DNA of 64,000 bases from AP-15 sp963747735 (GTDB lineage: Bacteria > Pseudomonadota > Alphaproteobacteria > ATCC43930 > CGMCC-115725): the NCBI GenBank assembly GCA_963747735.1, contig CAVVGE010000018.1, forward strand, positions 1 through 64,000, given 5' to 3'. Made by a program: the position numbers and the translations under genes. The notes beneath the pieces were generated by a model that saw only the letters and a program-made list of their open reading frames with translations, searched no databases and was not told where the DNA came from. Positions 37,186 through 46,074 of the stretch are shown here, in pieces. Positions within the stretch are counted from its first letter, which is position 1. Every line of letters starts with the position of its first letter.

Positions 37186-38317
37186 AGGTCAGGATGGAGA
37201 TGAGGCGAATAAATGCTGCGCCCAGAGCGTCGGTGACTGGATTGTTGCCGGCATAGACGACGACATTCACCTGCGAACCGACCCGAACGCTGCCCCGCGG
37301 CGGCCTCTCGTCGACGATCAAACGCACCGGGAAACGCTGCGGATCGCGCACCCAGCCGGTGGCGTTCTTGATCGTGGGCAGGCCGGTATTGGGATCAACG
37401 CTATTCTGGGAGACGCCCCAGCCGATGCTCTCGACGTGGGCTTTGAAGACCGCGCCCGGCAACGCGTCGAACACCAATTCGGCGCGATCGGACGTAGCCA
37501 TGTATTCGAGGCTGTTCTCCTTGAAATCCGCCGACACCCAGACCGTGCTCAAGTCGATAAAGGTAAGGGCCGCCTGCCCCGCTCCGATGAACTGGCCGGT
37601 GGCAAGCTGGAGATTGGAGACCAAGCCGGCGGCCGGGGCCTTGACCGTCGTATAAAGAAGATTGAGCCGCGCCCGCTCCAACGCCGCAAGCGCCGCCTTG
37701 AGCTGGGGATTGTCGGCACCCTTGGGGCCAAGCTCTTCCCGCGCCTTGGCGAGGTCGGCCTGGCTCACCGCCAGCGCCGCGCGTGCGGACCCCTGTGCGG
37801 CGCGGGCGGTATCGGCTTTGGAAGCGGGGTAGACGCCCCGTTTGACAAGCTCGAAAACCCGCTCCGCCTGGGCCTGAACGTTTTCGAGCTCGGCGACCTC
37901 CTTAACGACGCGCGCCTGCGCCAATTCCACCGCGGCCGTAGAGGCCCCCAGCGTCTGACCGATCTGCTCGACCTGGGCCTGCGCCTCGGCCACGGCAATT
38001 TCGAAAGGCCGCGGATCAATGCGGAACAGGAGCTGCCCCGCGGCGACGCGTGCATTGTCCGCGACGTCTACGCTGATGACGCGGCCCGCGACTTCGGGAG
38101 CCATGCGGACAACATATGCCTGCACGAACGCTTGGGATGACGAAGGCGTGTAACGCTCCATGACGATCGACAAGGCAAACAGCAGAACGGTCACGACGAC
38201 GACAATGAGCGCCGCCCTGCGCAGCGGGTTCGCAGAGTCGGTGTCCGCGGCAGCCGGCTTCGCGGGGGTGGGTTCCTTCACCGCAATTTTGTTGGTGGTT
38301 TCAGGGTCGATGCTCAT
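37175..38317 (-). CDS. HlyD/EmrA-type membrane fusion protein
   Basis: 380 residues from ATG 38317. Cytoplasmic tail, one transmembrane helix (LIVVVVTVLLFALSIVME ~33-52), then barrel/lipoyl part (AYVVRMAPEVAGRVISVDV), a helical hairpin (~100-215) and the second lipoyl half KAPAAGLVSNLQLATGQFIG. It would connect the DUF2955 pump to the outer membrane. No outer-membrane channel gene is nearby. Overlaps the DUF2955 gene. Confidence 0.88.
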   Translation of the reverse strand: MSIDPETTNKIAVKEPTPAKPAAADTDSANPLRRAALIVVVVTVLLFALSIVMERYTPSSSQAFVQAYVVRMAPEVAGRVISVDVADNARVAAGQLLFRIDPRPFEIAVAEAQAQVEQIGQTLGASTAAVELAQARVVKEVAELENVQAQAERVFELVKRGVYPASKADTARAAQGSARAALAVSQADLAKAREELGPKGADNPQLKAALAALERARLNLLYTTVKAPAAGLVSNLQLATGQFIGAGQAALTFIDLSTVWVSADFKENSLEYMATSDRAELVFDALPGAVFKAHVESIGWGVSQNSVDPNTGLPTIKNATGWVRDPQRFPVRLIVDERPPRGSVRVGSQVNVVVYAGNNPVTDALGAAFIRLISILTYAS

Positions 38318-38393
38318 CGCGGCAACACGCGTCCGGCAGCCGGAGCACCGTGCCAGCTTCCTGGACGCCGGGGCAAGCCGCAAAAGCCGTATT

Positions 38394-39500
38394 CTACGGC
38401 ATCCGATCGGCGATCGGATGCGCCACCCGGGGGCGGCGCTGTTGCATCCATTCCATGAGCAGCACATAGCCGACGGCCAGGACCACAGGCCCCACAAACA
38501 GCCCGAGAAGGCCGTCGGCAATCATGCCGCCGATGACGCCGATCAGAATTACCGGCATCGGCACTTCCAGTCCGCGGCCGAGCATCAATGGCTTTAGGAT
38601 GTTGTCGCTGAGGCCGGCGGCGAAGGTCCAGATCAGGAAGATGACAGCGGGCTGCGCGGCTTTCGTCGCGAAGACATAGGCGATGATCGGCAATGTCACC
38701 AGCACCGCCGGCACCTGGACGATACACAGCAAAAGCAACAAGACCGTCCACAGGCCGGCTGCCGGAAGACCAATCGCGAAGAAGCCGACTGCGAGGAGAA
38801 GCGACTGGATCACCGCGACGCCGACAACGCCTACCGCCACGCCACGGATCGTATGCGCCGTCAACGTAACCAAATGGCGCCCTCGGTCCTCGCTGCCGAT
38901 AAAAAGTCCGAGCAGGCGCCGAGCGAAATCGGCGGCGCCCCTGCCGTAGGCGGCGATGACGGCGGCTATCCCGAAAGAGAGAACGAATGATAGTTGGCCG
39001 GCGGCCATGCCACCGGCGGACGACAGGAGCCGTGCTGCCGGTTGGCTCAACGCCCCACCGTATTTGGCGACCGCCGCCGGCATGTTGGTGGCGACGAGCA
39101 CCCAGGCCTCCGAAAGCTTCCGGCCCACCAGCGGAAGCCCGGCGAGCCATCGCGGCGGCGGCGGGACGGCCAGGCTTTGATTGTGCAAGCCCACGATCAG
39201 CGAATACAGGGAAGACGCAATCGACGTCACCACTGTGACCATCGCCGCCAACATCACCGCGACGCCGACCAGCCCGATCAGCAGCGCCGACCAGCGGTTG
39301 CCGAGCCGAACAGCGAGCCGGAGATGCAGCGGATACAGCATCACCGCTAAAATTGCGGACCAGAGCAGGAGGTCGCTAAAAGGCGATATGTATCGGCTGC
39401 AGGCGTAGGCCAAAAAGCCTACCAGTCCGATTTGGAGCGCAAGATCGAGGACGGTCGGGCGCGAAGGCGCGTGATCAGAGTTCAGCACATTCGGGTCCAT
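38394..39500 (-). CDS. AI-2E family permease
   Basis: 368 residues, start ATG 39500, about eight transmembrane segments and a periplasmic central region (PPPRWLAGLPLVGRKLSEAW). The C-terminal part (PVILIGVIGGMIADGLLGLF; GPVVLAVGYVLLMEW) is typical of the AI-2E exporter/Na+-H+ antiporter-like family. Substrate varies in the family, so the AI-2 name is not evidence for quorum sensing. Lies 76 bases upstream of the HlyD start. A dead copy is at 55330. Confidence 0.86.
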   Translation of the reverse strand: MDPNVLNSDHAPSRPTVLDLALQIGLVGFLAYACSRYISPFSDLLLWSAILAVMLYPLHLRLAVRLGNRWSALLIGLVGVAVMLAAMVTVVTSIASSLYSLIVGLHNQSLAVPPPPRWLAGLPLVGRKLSEAWVLVATNMPAAVAKYGGALSQPAARLLSSAGGMAAGQLSFVLSFGIAAVIAAYGRGAADFARRLLGLFIGSEDRGRHLVTLTAHTIRGVAVGVVGVAVIQSLLLAVGFFAIGLPAAGLWTVLLLLLCIVQVPAVLVTLPIIAYVFATKAAQPAVIFLIWTFAAGLSDNILKPLMLGRGLEVPMPVILIGVIGGMIADGLLGLFVGPVVLAVGYVLLMEWMQQRRPRVAHPIADRMP

Positions 39501-39563
39501 TATTTCTTCCCCCTTTCCCCTCCCGACAGACGGATGCCGGGTTGAGCCCCAGCCCGGCCTGTT

Positions 39564-39890
39564 TCATTCTCCAGCATCGCGCGCCGCCGCTCGTAGCGCC
39601 TCCACGCTCACCGCCGCGACCAGGCCGGTCAGCACAATACCGGCAAGGCCAATCACCACCGCGAGCAACCGCGACACAACATGTCGCGGCGTCAGATCGC
39701 CGTAACCGATGGTGAGACCGGTCACAAAGGTGAAATAAAGAGCGTCAATGATGCGCCACCCTTCTATGTGCCCGATCAGAAGTCCGGGCCCGATCATTGC
39801 GAGAATAACCCCGGACAGGGCCGGCCAGACGACACGAATCACCCGAAAGAGCTCGACGAAGAAGATGCGCCTGATTTGGCGTGATCGCAT
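39564..39890 (-). CDS. two-helix potassium channel
   Basis: 108 residues from ATG 39890 (the longer frame to 40049 has an unrelated leader). Helix 1 (VVWPALSGVILAMIGPGLLI), pore helix and selectivity filter GLTIGYGDLTPRH, helix 2 (LLAVVIGLAGIVLTGLVAAV). The filter TIGYGD is the K+ signature, so four subunits should form a KcsA-like pore. No regulatory (RCK) domain is attached. Between the AI-2E permease and the second AraC gene. Confidence 0.86.
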   Translation of the reverse strand: MRSRQIRRIFFVELFRVIRVVWPALSGVILAMIGPGLLIGHIEGWRIIDALYFTFVTGLTIGYGDLTPRHVVSRLLAVVIGLAGIVLTGLVAAVSVEALRAAARDAGE

Positions 39891-40114
39891 CAGTCTCCGC
39901 CTCTCCGAAAGCGCTGCTGTCGCTACTCGCGCCTCGCCCTGCTGGGCCGCCTCCCCTCGACACCCGCCTCTGACGCCCTTTTGGACCCGGTCAGCTTTCA
40001 CCCCTGCCTGCCCGCCCGCCGTCGAAAAATCCGGAGCGGACAGGAACATCGGGCTGACCGCGTCGTCTATGCATTTTCCACATAATTTTCAGAGCCGGAA
40101 CCCGATCCGACCGG

Positions 40115-40225
40115 TCACTATTCGGTGAACCGCCCTCGGCGGCACTGCGTCGCCCCCCCGAAGATATAAAATCGGGCGAAATCATTTCGCCGGCCTAGAA
40201 ATTCGTTAAATCCGCATAGGCACCG
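40115..40225 (+). pseudogene. duplicated 3' end of the AraC gene
   Basis: Closely copies 30441-30548, the last ~33 codons of the AraC gene and the bases after them: SLFGEPPSAALRRPPED is kept, while the Trp codon before the end has become TAG. No coding sequence precedes it. It is the scar of a duplication or recombination. Confidence 0.75.
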
Positions 40226-40301
40226 CGATTGGGCGACCTATCCTCATTTTCGGCAAAATGCTCGGCCCGTATTGTAGTTCATCGGTTTTGCAGAGGGATG
40301 A

Positions 40302-41267
40302 ATGCCGGGAAGCGGCACGCGCACGTTCCTCGAGCCCGATCACTACGAGGCGAGCCTGCGCCAGGCACAAATCGAAATCCTCGTTACGCTGAGCTCCAAG
40401 TTCAAGGCCCGCCTGACCTGGGCGGAGCTGCACGATTTGCAGGTGTTGAGGTGCGAGGAAGAGTTTCCGCGGGTTGCCTATGTTTGTCTGGGGCCGCAGC
40501 TCTCGTTCGTGACGTTTCCGGCCCATGCCGGGCCACCGCCGGTATCCGGCGGGATGGAATTGCAGCCCGGCGAGATTGTGTTCCACGGCCGCGGCGAGCG
40601 GCTGCACCAGTCAACACCCAGCCGCTTGGTGTGGAACGTCATAGCACTGGACCCGCTGCGGCTCGAACATTATGGCCGGGCCCTTTCCGGAACGCCTTTC
40701 TCTTTGCCATTGGAGGGAAAGATCCTGCGCCCCTCCCCGCGCGATGTGGCGCGCCTGCAGCGCCTGCATGCGCAAGTCTCCCGCCTCGCCGAGACCAACC
40801 CGAAACTATTGGCGCATACAGAGGTCGCGCGCGCCATCGAGCAAAGCTTGATCCAGACGCTGGTCGTCTGTCTGACCACCGCCGGCTTTCGAGCTGACGG
40901 CGCGATCAAACGCCGTCACGCCAACATCATGATCAGGTTCGAGGAGGTGCTGGCGGAGCATCTCGGTGAGCCTCTGCACACGACCGCGTTATGCGAGCTG
41001 AATGGGGTGACCGAGCGGACCCTGCGCTCGTGTTGCGCCGAATTCCTTGGCATGAGCCCCGCGCGGTATGTGCTGTTGCGCCGATTGAGCCGGGCACATG
41101 TCGCGTTGCGTGACGCCGGCCCCGACGGAGCAAGCCTCTTCGAGCTTGTCCGCGGCTTCGGTTTCGCCGAGCTCGGGCGTTTCGAGGCGGCCTACCGAGC
41201 GGTATTCAGCGAGGCCCCGCTAACCACCCTGCAACGGCCTCCGGGGCCGCGGTTCATCAACCCGTAA
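40302..41267 (+). CDS. AraC-family transcriptional regulator (second copy)
   Basis: 321 residues; the same domain layout as the protein at 29542, with N-terminal ~200 residues for sensing and the HTH in the last ~110: HTTALCELNGVTERTLRSCC, MSPARYVLLRRLSRAHVAL and LFELVRGFGFAELGRFEAAY. The ending AVFSEAPLTTLQRPPGP parallels its paralogue. Upstream of a run of small exported proteins, which it may control. Confidence 0.83.
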   Translation: MPGSGTRTFLEPDHYEASLRQAQIEILVTLSSKFKARLTWAELHDLQVLRCEEEFPRVAYVCLGPQLSFVTFPAHAGPPPVSGGMELQPGEIVFHGRGERLHQSTPSRLVWNVIALDPLRLEHYGRALSGTPFSLPLEGKILRPSPRDVARLQRLHAQVSRLAETNPKLLAHTEVARAIEQSLIQTLVVCLTTAGFRADGAIKRRHANIMIRFEEVLAEHLGEPLHTTALCELNGVTERTLRSCCAEFLGMSPARYVLLRRLSRAHVALRDAGPDGASLFELVRGFGFAELGRFEAAYRAVFSEAPLTTLQRPPGPRFINP

Positions 41268-41394
41268 ATCCGTTATTTCTGCATAGCCGCCAGCGAGCCC
41301 CGCTGTTTATCTTCTACGGACAGGCGAGCTTTTGCTTGTCCATCAGAACAGAATCATAACACCCCAGAACCATGAACCGACAGGAGAAAGATAA

Positions 41395-41940
41395 ATGAAC
41401 CGAGCAAGCTTAACCTTGAGCGCGTCCGCGTTGGTCTTAGGACTTTCTCTGTCCGGCTGGGCGCAGGAGGTCAGACAGCTCCCGACACAGACCGTCACCC
41501 TCTCGGGCACCGTGGCGACCATCGACCATGAGAAGCGCACCGTCAACATCAAGAAAGCCGATGGCAGCTTCGAGACGGTCGACGTGCCGCCGAGCGCGAA
41601 GCGGTTCGATGAGCTCAAGGTCGGGGACAACGTATCGGTGACATATAACAACAACGTCTCGGCAAGACTGAAGGCGCCGGGCGAGGCACCGGTCAATACG
41701 CAGACCGGGAGCTCCACTGCCGGGCAGGGTGAACGACCCGGGGGCACGGCGTCCGTGCAGAGAACGATGACCGCGACCGTCGACGCCATCGACAAGAACG
41801 CATCGTCGATCACCTTCGCCGGTCCGAACGGATGGAAATACAGCCGACATATCGTCGATCCGGCTGTGCTCAACAATCTTAAAGTTGGCGACCAGGTTGA
41901 CATCACCTGGAACACGGACGTCACGGTTGCGGTGCAGTAA
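41395..41940 (+). CDS. exported protein with two OB-like repeats
   Basis: 181 residues. Signal peptide MNRASLTLSASALVLGLSLS ending near SGWAQ. Two related units: SGTVATIDHEKRTVNIKKAD with FDELKVGDNVSVTYNNNV (~37-95) and TATVDAIDKNASSITFAGPN with LNNLKVGDQVDITWNTDVTV (~123-180). The pattern (beta strands plus LKVGDxVxxTYN/TWN) is shared with periplasmic small beta-barrel proteins of unknown role. First of five rightward small exported-protein genes. Confidence 0.7.
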   Translation: MNRASLTLSASALVLGLSLSGWAQEVRQLPTQTVTLSGTVATIDHEKRTVNIKKADGSFETVDVPPSAKRFDELKVGDNVSVTYNNNVSARLKAPGEAPVNTQTGSSTAGQGERPGGTASVQRTMTATVDAIDKNASSITFAGPNGWKYSRHIVDPAVLNNLKVGDQVDITWNTDVTVAVQ

Positions 41941-42015
41941 CTCTACAGTAAAGAAGGTGATAATACCGCGCGTGATGAGCAGATCGCCGTGTGGCCTAAA
42001 CCTCGGAGCCTGAAC

Positions 42016-42378
42016 ATGACTACAGAAATTGAATCGAAAAGGGTCTCGCGTCGAAGGCTGTTGCCCCTTCTCGGAGTAGCGGCAGCGGCGGGCCTCGCCC
42101 TTCGATACACCGCCGCCGAGGCTCAAACCAACGGCATGGAGCGGCGTCAAGAGCGGCGCGGAGGGCGCGTCGACCGGCGTTACGAGCGCCGCGGAGGCAC
42201 GCCCGCAGCAAACCAGCCTGCAGCAGGAGCAGGCCAACCCGGCCAGGGTGCGCCTGCACAGGGCCAGCCTGCACAGGGCCAGCCTGCACAGGGCCAGCCT
42301 GCACAGGGCCAGCCTGCACAGGGCCAGCCTGCACAGGGCCAGCCTGCGCAAGGCCAAGCAGGAGCACAAAAACAGTAG
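42016..42378 (+). CDS. Tat-exported protein with PAQGQ repeats
   Basis: 120 residues from ATG 42016. N-terminal SRRRLLPLLGVAAAAGLAL has the twin-arginine form. After cleavage: QTNGMERRQERRGGR, like the QTNG-family small proteins, then seven PAQGQ pentapeptides from a 15-bp tandem repeat. Low-complexity, charged, probably disordered; may be a cell-surface or polymer-binding protein. Function unknown. Confidence 0.65.
   Translation: MTTEIESKRVSRRRLLPLLGVAAAAGLALRYTAAEAQTNGMERRQERRGGRVDRRYERRGGTPAANQPAAGAGQPGQGAPAQGQPAQGQPAQGQPAQGQPAQGQPAQGQPAQGQAGAQKQ
42253..42357 (+). repeat. 15-bp tandem repeat encoding PAQGQ
   Basis: Six identical 15-base units (CCTGCACAGGGCCAG) from 42253 to 42342 and a seventh with three changes to 42357. 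Unit length keeps the frame, so copy number may vary between strains. Confidence 0.9.
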
Positions 42379-42400
42379 TTAACCTACGAGGAGGGAACAG

Positions 42401-42850
42401 ATGAAACGCTCGTTCTTTTTGTACATGTCCATCCTCGCAATCGTCGGCTGCGCTCAACAGCAACCCGCACCGCCGGCGGCGACGGAGGGTCCGATCACGC
42501 CGACCAGCTATGCAGCCGGCTCGGCGGCGAACACGACGACCGCCTTCGATGGAACGTGGGTCGGTGGCACCGTGCACAATATGAGCGCCGGCAACGCACT
42601 GCCAAACGCATCGGAGGGTGTCTCCGTTTGCCCGAATTATACTGCGCCGACGATGACCATCTCCAACGGGCTCGCACAACTCGACGTCCTCAACATCAGG
42701 TTTCAGGGTTACGTGACGCCACAAGGCGTATTGGTGATGCGGACCGGCGTTGGCCAAAAGTTCGAGGGCCAAATAGATGCTCAGAACGTGCTCAGAGGCA
42801 GGGTTATCGGGGCGTGCGTCTATGACGCGATGTGGCATAAGAGCGCTTAA
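42401..42850 (+). CDS. NGLAQ-family lipoprotein
   Basis: 149 residues. Signal with lipobox (SILAIVGC, Cys17), then a Pro/Ala linker and a beta-rich domain: TAFDGTWVGGTV, MTISNGLAQLDVLNIRFQGY, VTPQGVLVMRTGVG. A clear paralogue lies at 54122-54613 and a weaker relative at 53551. The Cys pair in the body could form a disulfide. Likely outer-membrane or periplasmic; function unknown. Confidence 0.7.
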   Translation: MKRSFFLYMSILAIVGCAQQQPAPPAATEGPITPTSYAAGSAANTTTAFDGTWVGGTVHNMSAGNALPNASEGVSVCPNYTAPTMTISNGLAQLDVLNIRFQGYVTPQGVLVMRTGVGQKFEGQIDAQNVLRGRVIGACVYDAMWHKSA

Positions 42851-42956
42851 GCCTCAAGGGCGGAAGAGTATCTCTTGGTAGAACTCGAGGTCCAGATCAA
42901 TGGTGCCGTCGGGTGCCGCGCTAAACCTTGGCGAATTTAGAAGGAAAGGCAAACGG

Positions 42957-43352
42957 ATGCGATCGTATCAACTTCGGGCCGCCATGTTGGCGCTGGCTTG
43001 CCTGACATCCGCTGGGCCAGCGCTGGCCCAGAACCCTTCGACCACCCCTGCCGCACCCGCACAAGGTGTGCCGACGCCACCCGCTGATAATTCGACCTTT
43101 CTGGACGGGTTGCGCAGGGTCGGCGTGATGGCGGGTCAAGTGGTCGAATGCTCGGCCGATGCGGATAAGCAGGATCAGATCTCGCGAGCAATGGAATTGG
43201 CCAACCTGATCGCGATCCATTTTGGGCTCAAGGCCGCCTTTACCTTTACCGGCGCCCTCGGCTACGGCTCCGGGCATCCGTTCGACAAGGCCGGCTGCAG
43301 CCAAGCGATCGACGGCTGGAAACAGATCCAAGCCAAATACCTCAACAAATGA
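42957..43352 (+). CDS. small exported protein
   Basis: 131 residues from ATG 42957, behind AGAAGGAAAGG. Signal peptide MRSYQLRAAMLALACLTSAG ending ALAQ, then a Pro/Ala linker and a helical part with two Cys (QVVECSADAD; FDKAGCSQAIDGW). The ATG 42900 start would give an odd leader. Not recognised. Confidence 0.6.
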   Translation: MRSYQLRAAMLALACLTSAGPALAQNPSTTPAAPAQGVPTPPADNSTFLDGLRRVGVMAGQVVECSADADKQDQISRAMELANLIAIHFGLKAAFTFTGALGYGSGHPFDKAGCSQAIDGWKQIQAKYLNK

Positions 43353-43363
43353 GGTCCCCGGTC

Positions 43364-43888
43364 ATGAAGAAGCTTTTGATCTACGTCGTGCCCGTCGCGT
43401 TGGTGGCCGCGCACGCATCGGGTGCCCCATCATCTGGATGGGGCGCGATAGGAGCGTCCGATTTTGCCGCCGGGACCGGGGCCGGAAAGGGCGCGCCGTT
43501 GGTGCTGGTCCAGCGTCGTGGCGGCGGTGGCGGCAACCGGGGCGGCGGCGGGGTCAGCCGTGGCGGTGGCGGCAACCGGGGCGGCGGCGGCGCCCGCGGC
43601 AATTTCAACAGCGGCAACTTTCAGCGCGACGTATCGGGCAACCGCAACGTTTCGGGCAACCGCAACGTTTCGGCGAACCGCAACGTCAGCGGAAACGTGA
43701 ATGTGAACCGCAACGTCGCGGTCAGCGGTGGCGGTTACGGGGGCGGCGGCTATTACGGCCCTAACTGGGGCGGTGTCGCCGCCGGCGTCGCGGTCGGCGC
43801 TGGTGTGGCGGCAATGGCGAGCAGTGCCGCTGCCTCCTCTGCATATTATGCGCCGCCGCCCTATCAATATTACCCATCCGGGTACTAG
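43364..43888 (+). CDS. exported glycine-rich protein
   Basis: 174 residues from ATG 43364 (GAGG upstream). Signal peptide MKKLLIYVVPVALVAAHASG, then Gly-rich blocks (RRGGGGGNRGGGGVSRGGGG), Asn/Val repeats (SGNRNVSGNRNVSANRNVSG), a hydrophobic AAGVAVGAGVAAMASSA stretch and a Tyr/Pro tail (YYAPPPYQYYPSGY). Such proteins are seen in alphaproteobacterial envelopes; the role is not known. It ends the run of small exported genes, next to an IS110 scar. Confidence 0.65.
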   Translation: MKKLLIYVVPVALVAAHASGAPSSGWGAIGASDFAAGTGAGKGAPLVLVQRRGGGGGNRGGGGVSRGGGGNRGGGGARGNFNSGNFQRDVSGNRNVSGNRNVSANRNVSGNVNVNRNVAVSGGGYGGGGYYGPNWGGVAAGVAVGAGVAAMASSAAASSAYYAPPPYQYYPSGY

Positions 43889-43930
43889 ATGCCGTAACGG
43901 GCCGAGTTCCGGAGGGTTTTCTGCAAGGGT

Positions 43931-44002
43931 GGCTGTCCTCCAGAGTGATGGTGTTGAACGAGGTCCGATCTGGTCGGCCGCAAGCATCGTCGGAGGACAG
44001 CC
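43931..44002 (+). repeat. inverted repeat at the 5' end of the IS110 fragment
   Basis: GGCTGTCCTCC (43931-43941) and GGAGGACAGCC (43992-44002) pair perfectly, with 50 bases between; the second arm ends at the transposase ATG. In IS110-type elements this end encodes the bridge RNA (family knowledge), so this may be its relic. Confidence 0.45.
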
Positions 44003-44194
44003 ATGGAGTATTTTGCCGGGATCGACGTGTCGTTGGAGCAGAGCAGTGTGTGCGTCGTGGACAGCGCGGGCAAGATCGTGCGCGAGGCTAAAGCCGCGAG
44101 CGAGCCCGAGGCGCTGGCCGGCTATCTCGGCGGCCTGGGATTCGCGTTCGACCGGGTCGGGCTGGAAGCCGGGCCGTTGTCACAATGGGATTAA
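44003..44194 (+). pseudogene. IS110-family transposase, first 63 codons
   Basis: MEYFAGIDVSLEQSSVCVVD holds the first Asp of the RuvC-like DEDD domain, and RVGLEAGPLSQW the conserved Glu region. The frame ends at the junction with the IS3 element near 44194, so the element is cut off. Confidence 0.75.
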
Positions 44195-44233
44195 GGTTGC
44201 CCCGTTTTAGTGGACGGTTAGTCGGCTTGCGGG

Positions 44234-45117
44234 TTAGGTCGCGGTCATGGTGGTCTGCATGTCGGCTTCGTAGGTTATCGGCGAGCGGTATCCCAGGCCC
44301 GAATGCAGTCGCACCGGGTTATACCAGCCCTCGATGTAGCTAAAGCAGGCCATCTTCGCGCTTCGGCCTGAGATGCAAACCGCCGACGGCTGAGCAGCTC
44401 GGCCTCGAGGGTGGAGAAGAAGCTCTCGGCCATGGCGTTGTCGTAGGCGTCACCGACCGACCCCATCGATGGTCGAACACCTGCCTCGCCACACCGCTTG
44501 CCAAATGCCACCGACGTATGCTGGCTGCCCTGGTCGCTGTGGTGGATGACGTCCTTGGGCCGCCGTTGGCCAACCGCCATCTCCATCGCGTCCAGCACCA
44601 GTTCGGCGCGCAGGTGGTTCGCCATCGCCCAGCCGACGATCTTGCGGCTCCAGGCGTCGAGCACGACGGCGAGATAGAGGAACCCCGCCATCGTCGGCAC
44701 ATAAGTGATGTCGGCAACCCACAGCTGGTTCGGTCTGGTGGCGCTGAAGTCGCGGTCGACCAGGTCGGGCGCAGGCCGGTCGTCCTGGTTCCGCCGGGTT
44801 GTTGTCGGGCCGCCGTGCCGATGGCTGGCGCCCACCAGACCCGCCTCACGCATCAGACGGGCGATCCGCTTGCGGCTGTGCCTCTCTCCACGCCCACGCA
44901 GATCGGCATGGACGCGAGGCGCCCCGTAGGTCTGCTTCGAACTGGCATGCACCGTCTTGATGCGCTTCAGCAAGGCCGCATCGGCCGTGGCGTGGGCGGA
45001 CGGTGGCCGTTGCCGCCACGCGTAATAGCCCGCCTTGGACACGCCCAGCACGCGTGCCATTGCGGCAATCGGGAAAGAGGCTGACCCGTGCACGATCGAG
45101 GCCACTTGGCGCGGCAT
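44234..45117 (-). pseudogene. IS3-family transposase OrfB, frameshifted
   Basis: The DDE core is complete: RPNQLWVADITYVPTMAGFL (first Asp), VIHHSDQGSQHTSVAF (second Asp) and NAMAESFFSTLEAELL (Glu). Near 44360 the frame slips and the end ACFSYIEGWYNPVRLHSGLG is read in another frame to the stop at 44234. OrfA is missing: the 5' side runs directly into unrelated sequence. The 3' end of the element, just past the stop, abuts the IS110 fragment. Confidence 0.8.
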
Positions 45118-45338
45118 CGGCGCACTCCTCGGCCGCTCGATAAAGGAGTCGCGCGCATCAAGGCCATGACCAAAGGCCCACGCGCTCGGCTTCGCGCGCA
45201 GAAGCGACCCTCTACGCGCGCTACGCGCGCCCGGCTTGGGAAATGTCGCAGACGGTTGAGCCGATCGCCCCCCGCTCCCGATATTTTGGTGTTGGGCGCT
45301 TTGGACAAGTCGGTCCCGGCACCCGGCACGTTCAGTCC

Positions 45339-45600
45339 GCACATCGCTGTCGGCGTCGCCCTCCTCGAACGCCTCGATCGCCGCCAGGCGGGCCTTGGCA
45401 AAAGCCTCCAAGGCATCCAGTTCGTGTTCTTTAAGCTGCTGAATTTCTTTCTCGCTTTCCGAGCAACGCTCACGAAATGCCACGTCGCCGTCGGCCCTCG
45501 GATCCAAGTCCTTTGGCTTGCCGAATGCTCGGTCGAGCACTGAATTGGCCGCAACCGTGATCACCATGAGTAGTTTGACGCTGGCGAGAAACAGCGTATC
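45339..45600 (-). pseudogene. phage/mobile-element small protein fragment
   Basis: VKLLMVITVAANSVLDRAFG resembles small-terminase-like or DUF5681-type proteins (ANSVLDRxFGRPK). It is followed by charged helical sequence and is fused by the open frame to the IS3 OrfB. No start is visible. Identity is tentative. Confidence 0.35.
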
Positions 45601-45647
45601 CGTCCGACGGCCGCCGCCGCGAGCATCAGTTTCACCGTCGCGACGGC

Positions 45648-46013
45648 TCACACGGGATGCAGGATCCCGTCCGTTTCAATAGCGTTTAATGCCTCGGTGA
45701 GTGATAGGCCACGATAGAGGCAATGCCAAACGCCTGTATGGCGGTACCACTGGATATCGAAGCGATCCCGGGCGACCCAGTCCAACCGCACGAAGGGGCT
45801 ATCGAACTCCTGATTTATCGTCTCGGGGAAGCCGGAACGGTAGCGCTGGATGAAGCGATATCGTGCGCCATGCCATTTGCCGTGAATGTCGATGGGATAG
45901 TTGAATTCGGTTCGGTGGATGACGGGCAGAAATTGCGGCTTGAGGACTTCGTCGATAAACCTCTGACAGGCGACGGTGACGGCCGCCTTTTCTACCTCTG
46001 ATATGCCCGTTGA
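45648..46013 (-). CDS. hypothetical protein, 5' end lost
   Basis: FIDEVLKPQFLPVIHRTEFN, RYRFIQRYRSGFPETINQEF and GVWHCLYRGLSLTEALNAIE look like a folded domain (DUF3024-like at best). The frame stays open leftward to the stop at 45648, but no start codon lies before the IS66 element, whose insertion probably removed the start. ~115 codons survive. Confidence 0.45.
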   Translation of the reverse strand, partial: STGISEVEKAAVTVACQRFIDEVLKPQFLPVIHRTEFNYPIDIHGKWHGARYRFIQRYRSGFPETINQEFDSPFVRLDWVARDRFDIQWYRHTGVWHCLYRGLSLTEALNAIETDGILHPV

Positions 46014-46074
46014 TCGCCTTCTTTGCGCTTCTACCCCTGCCGCATCCTTGCCGCTTCGGCAATGTCGTTGTTTT

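Noticed and set aside
42253..42357. CRISPR-like repetition
   Set aside because: Units are contiguous without spacers and keep a reading frame; no cas genes are present. No CRISPR array was seen in the window.
41437..42369. 310-codon minus-strand frame with LALCR repeats
   Set aside because: The repeats are the reverse strand of the 15-bp PAQGQ tandem repeat; the plus-strand gene has a Tat signal and ribosome site.
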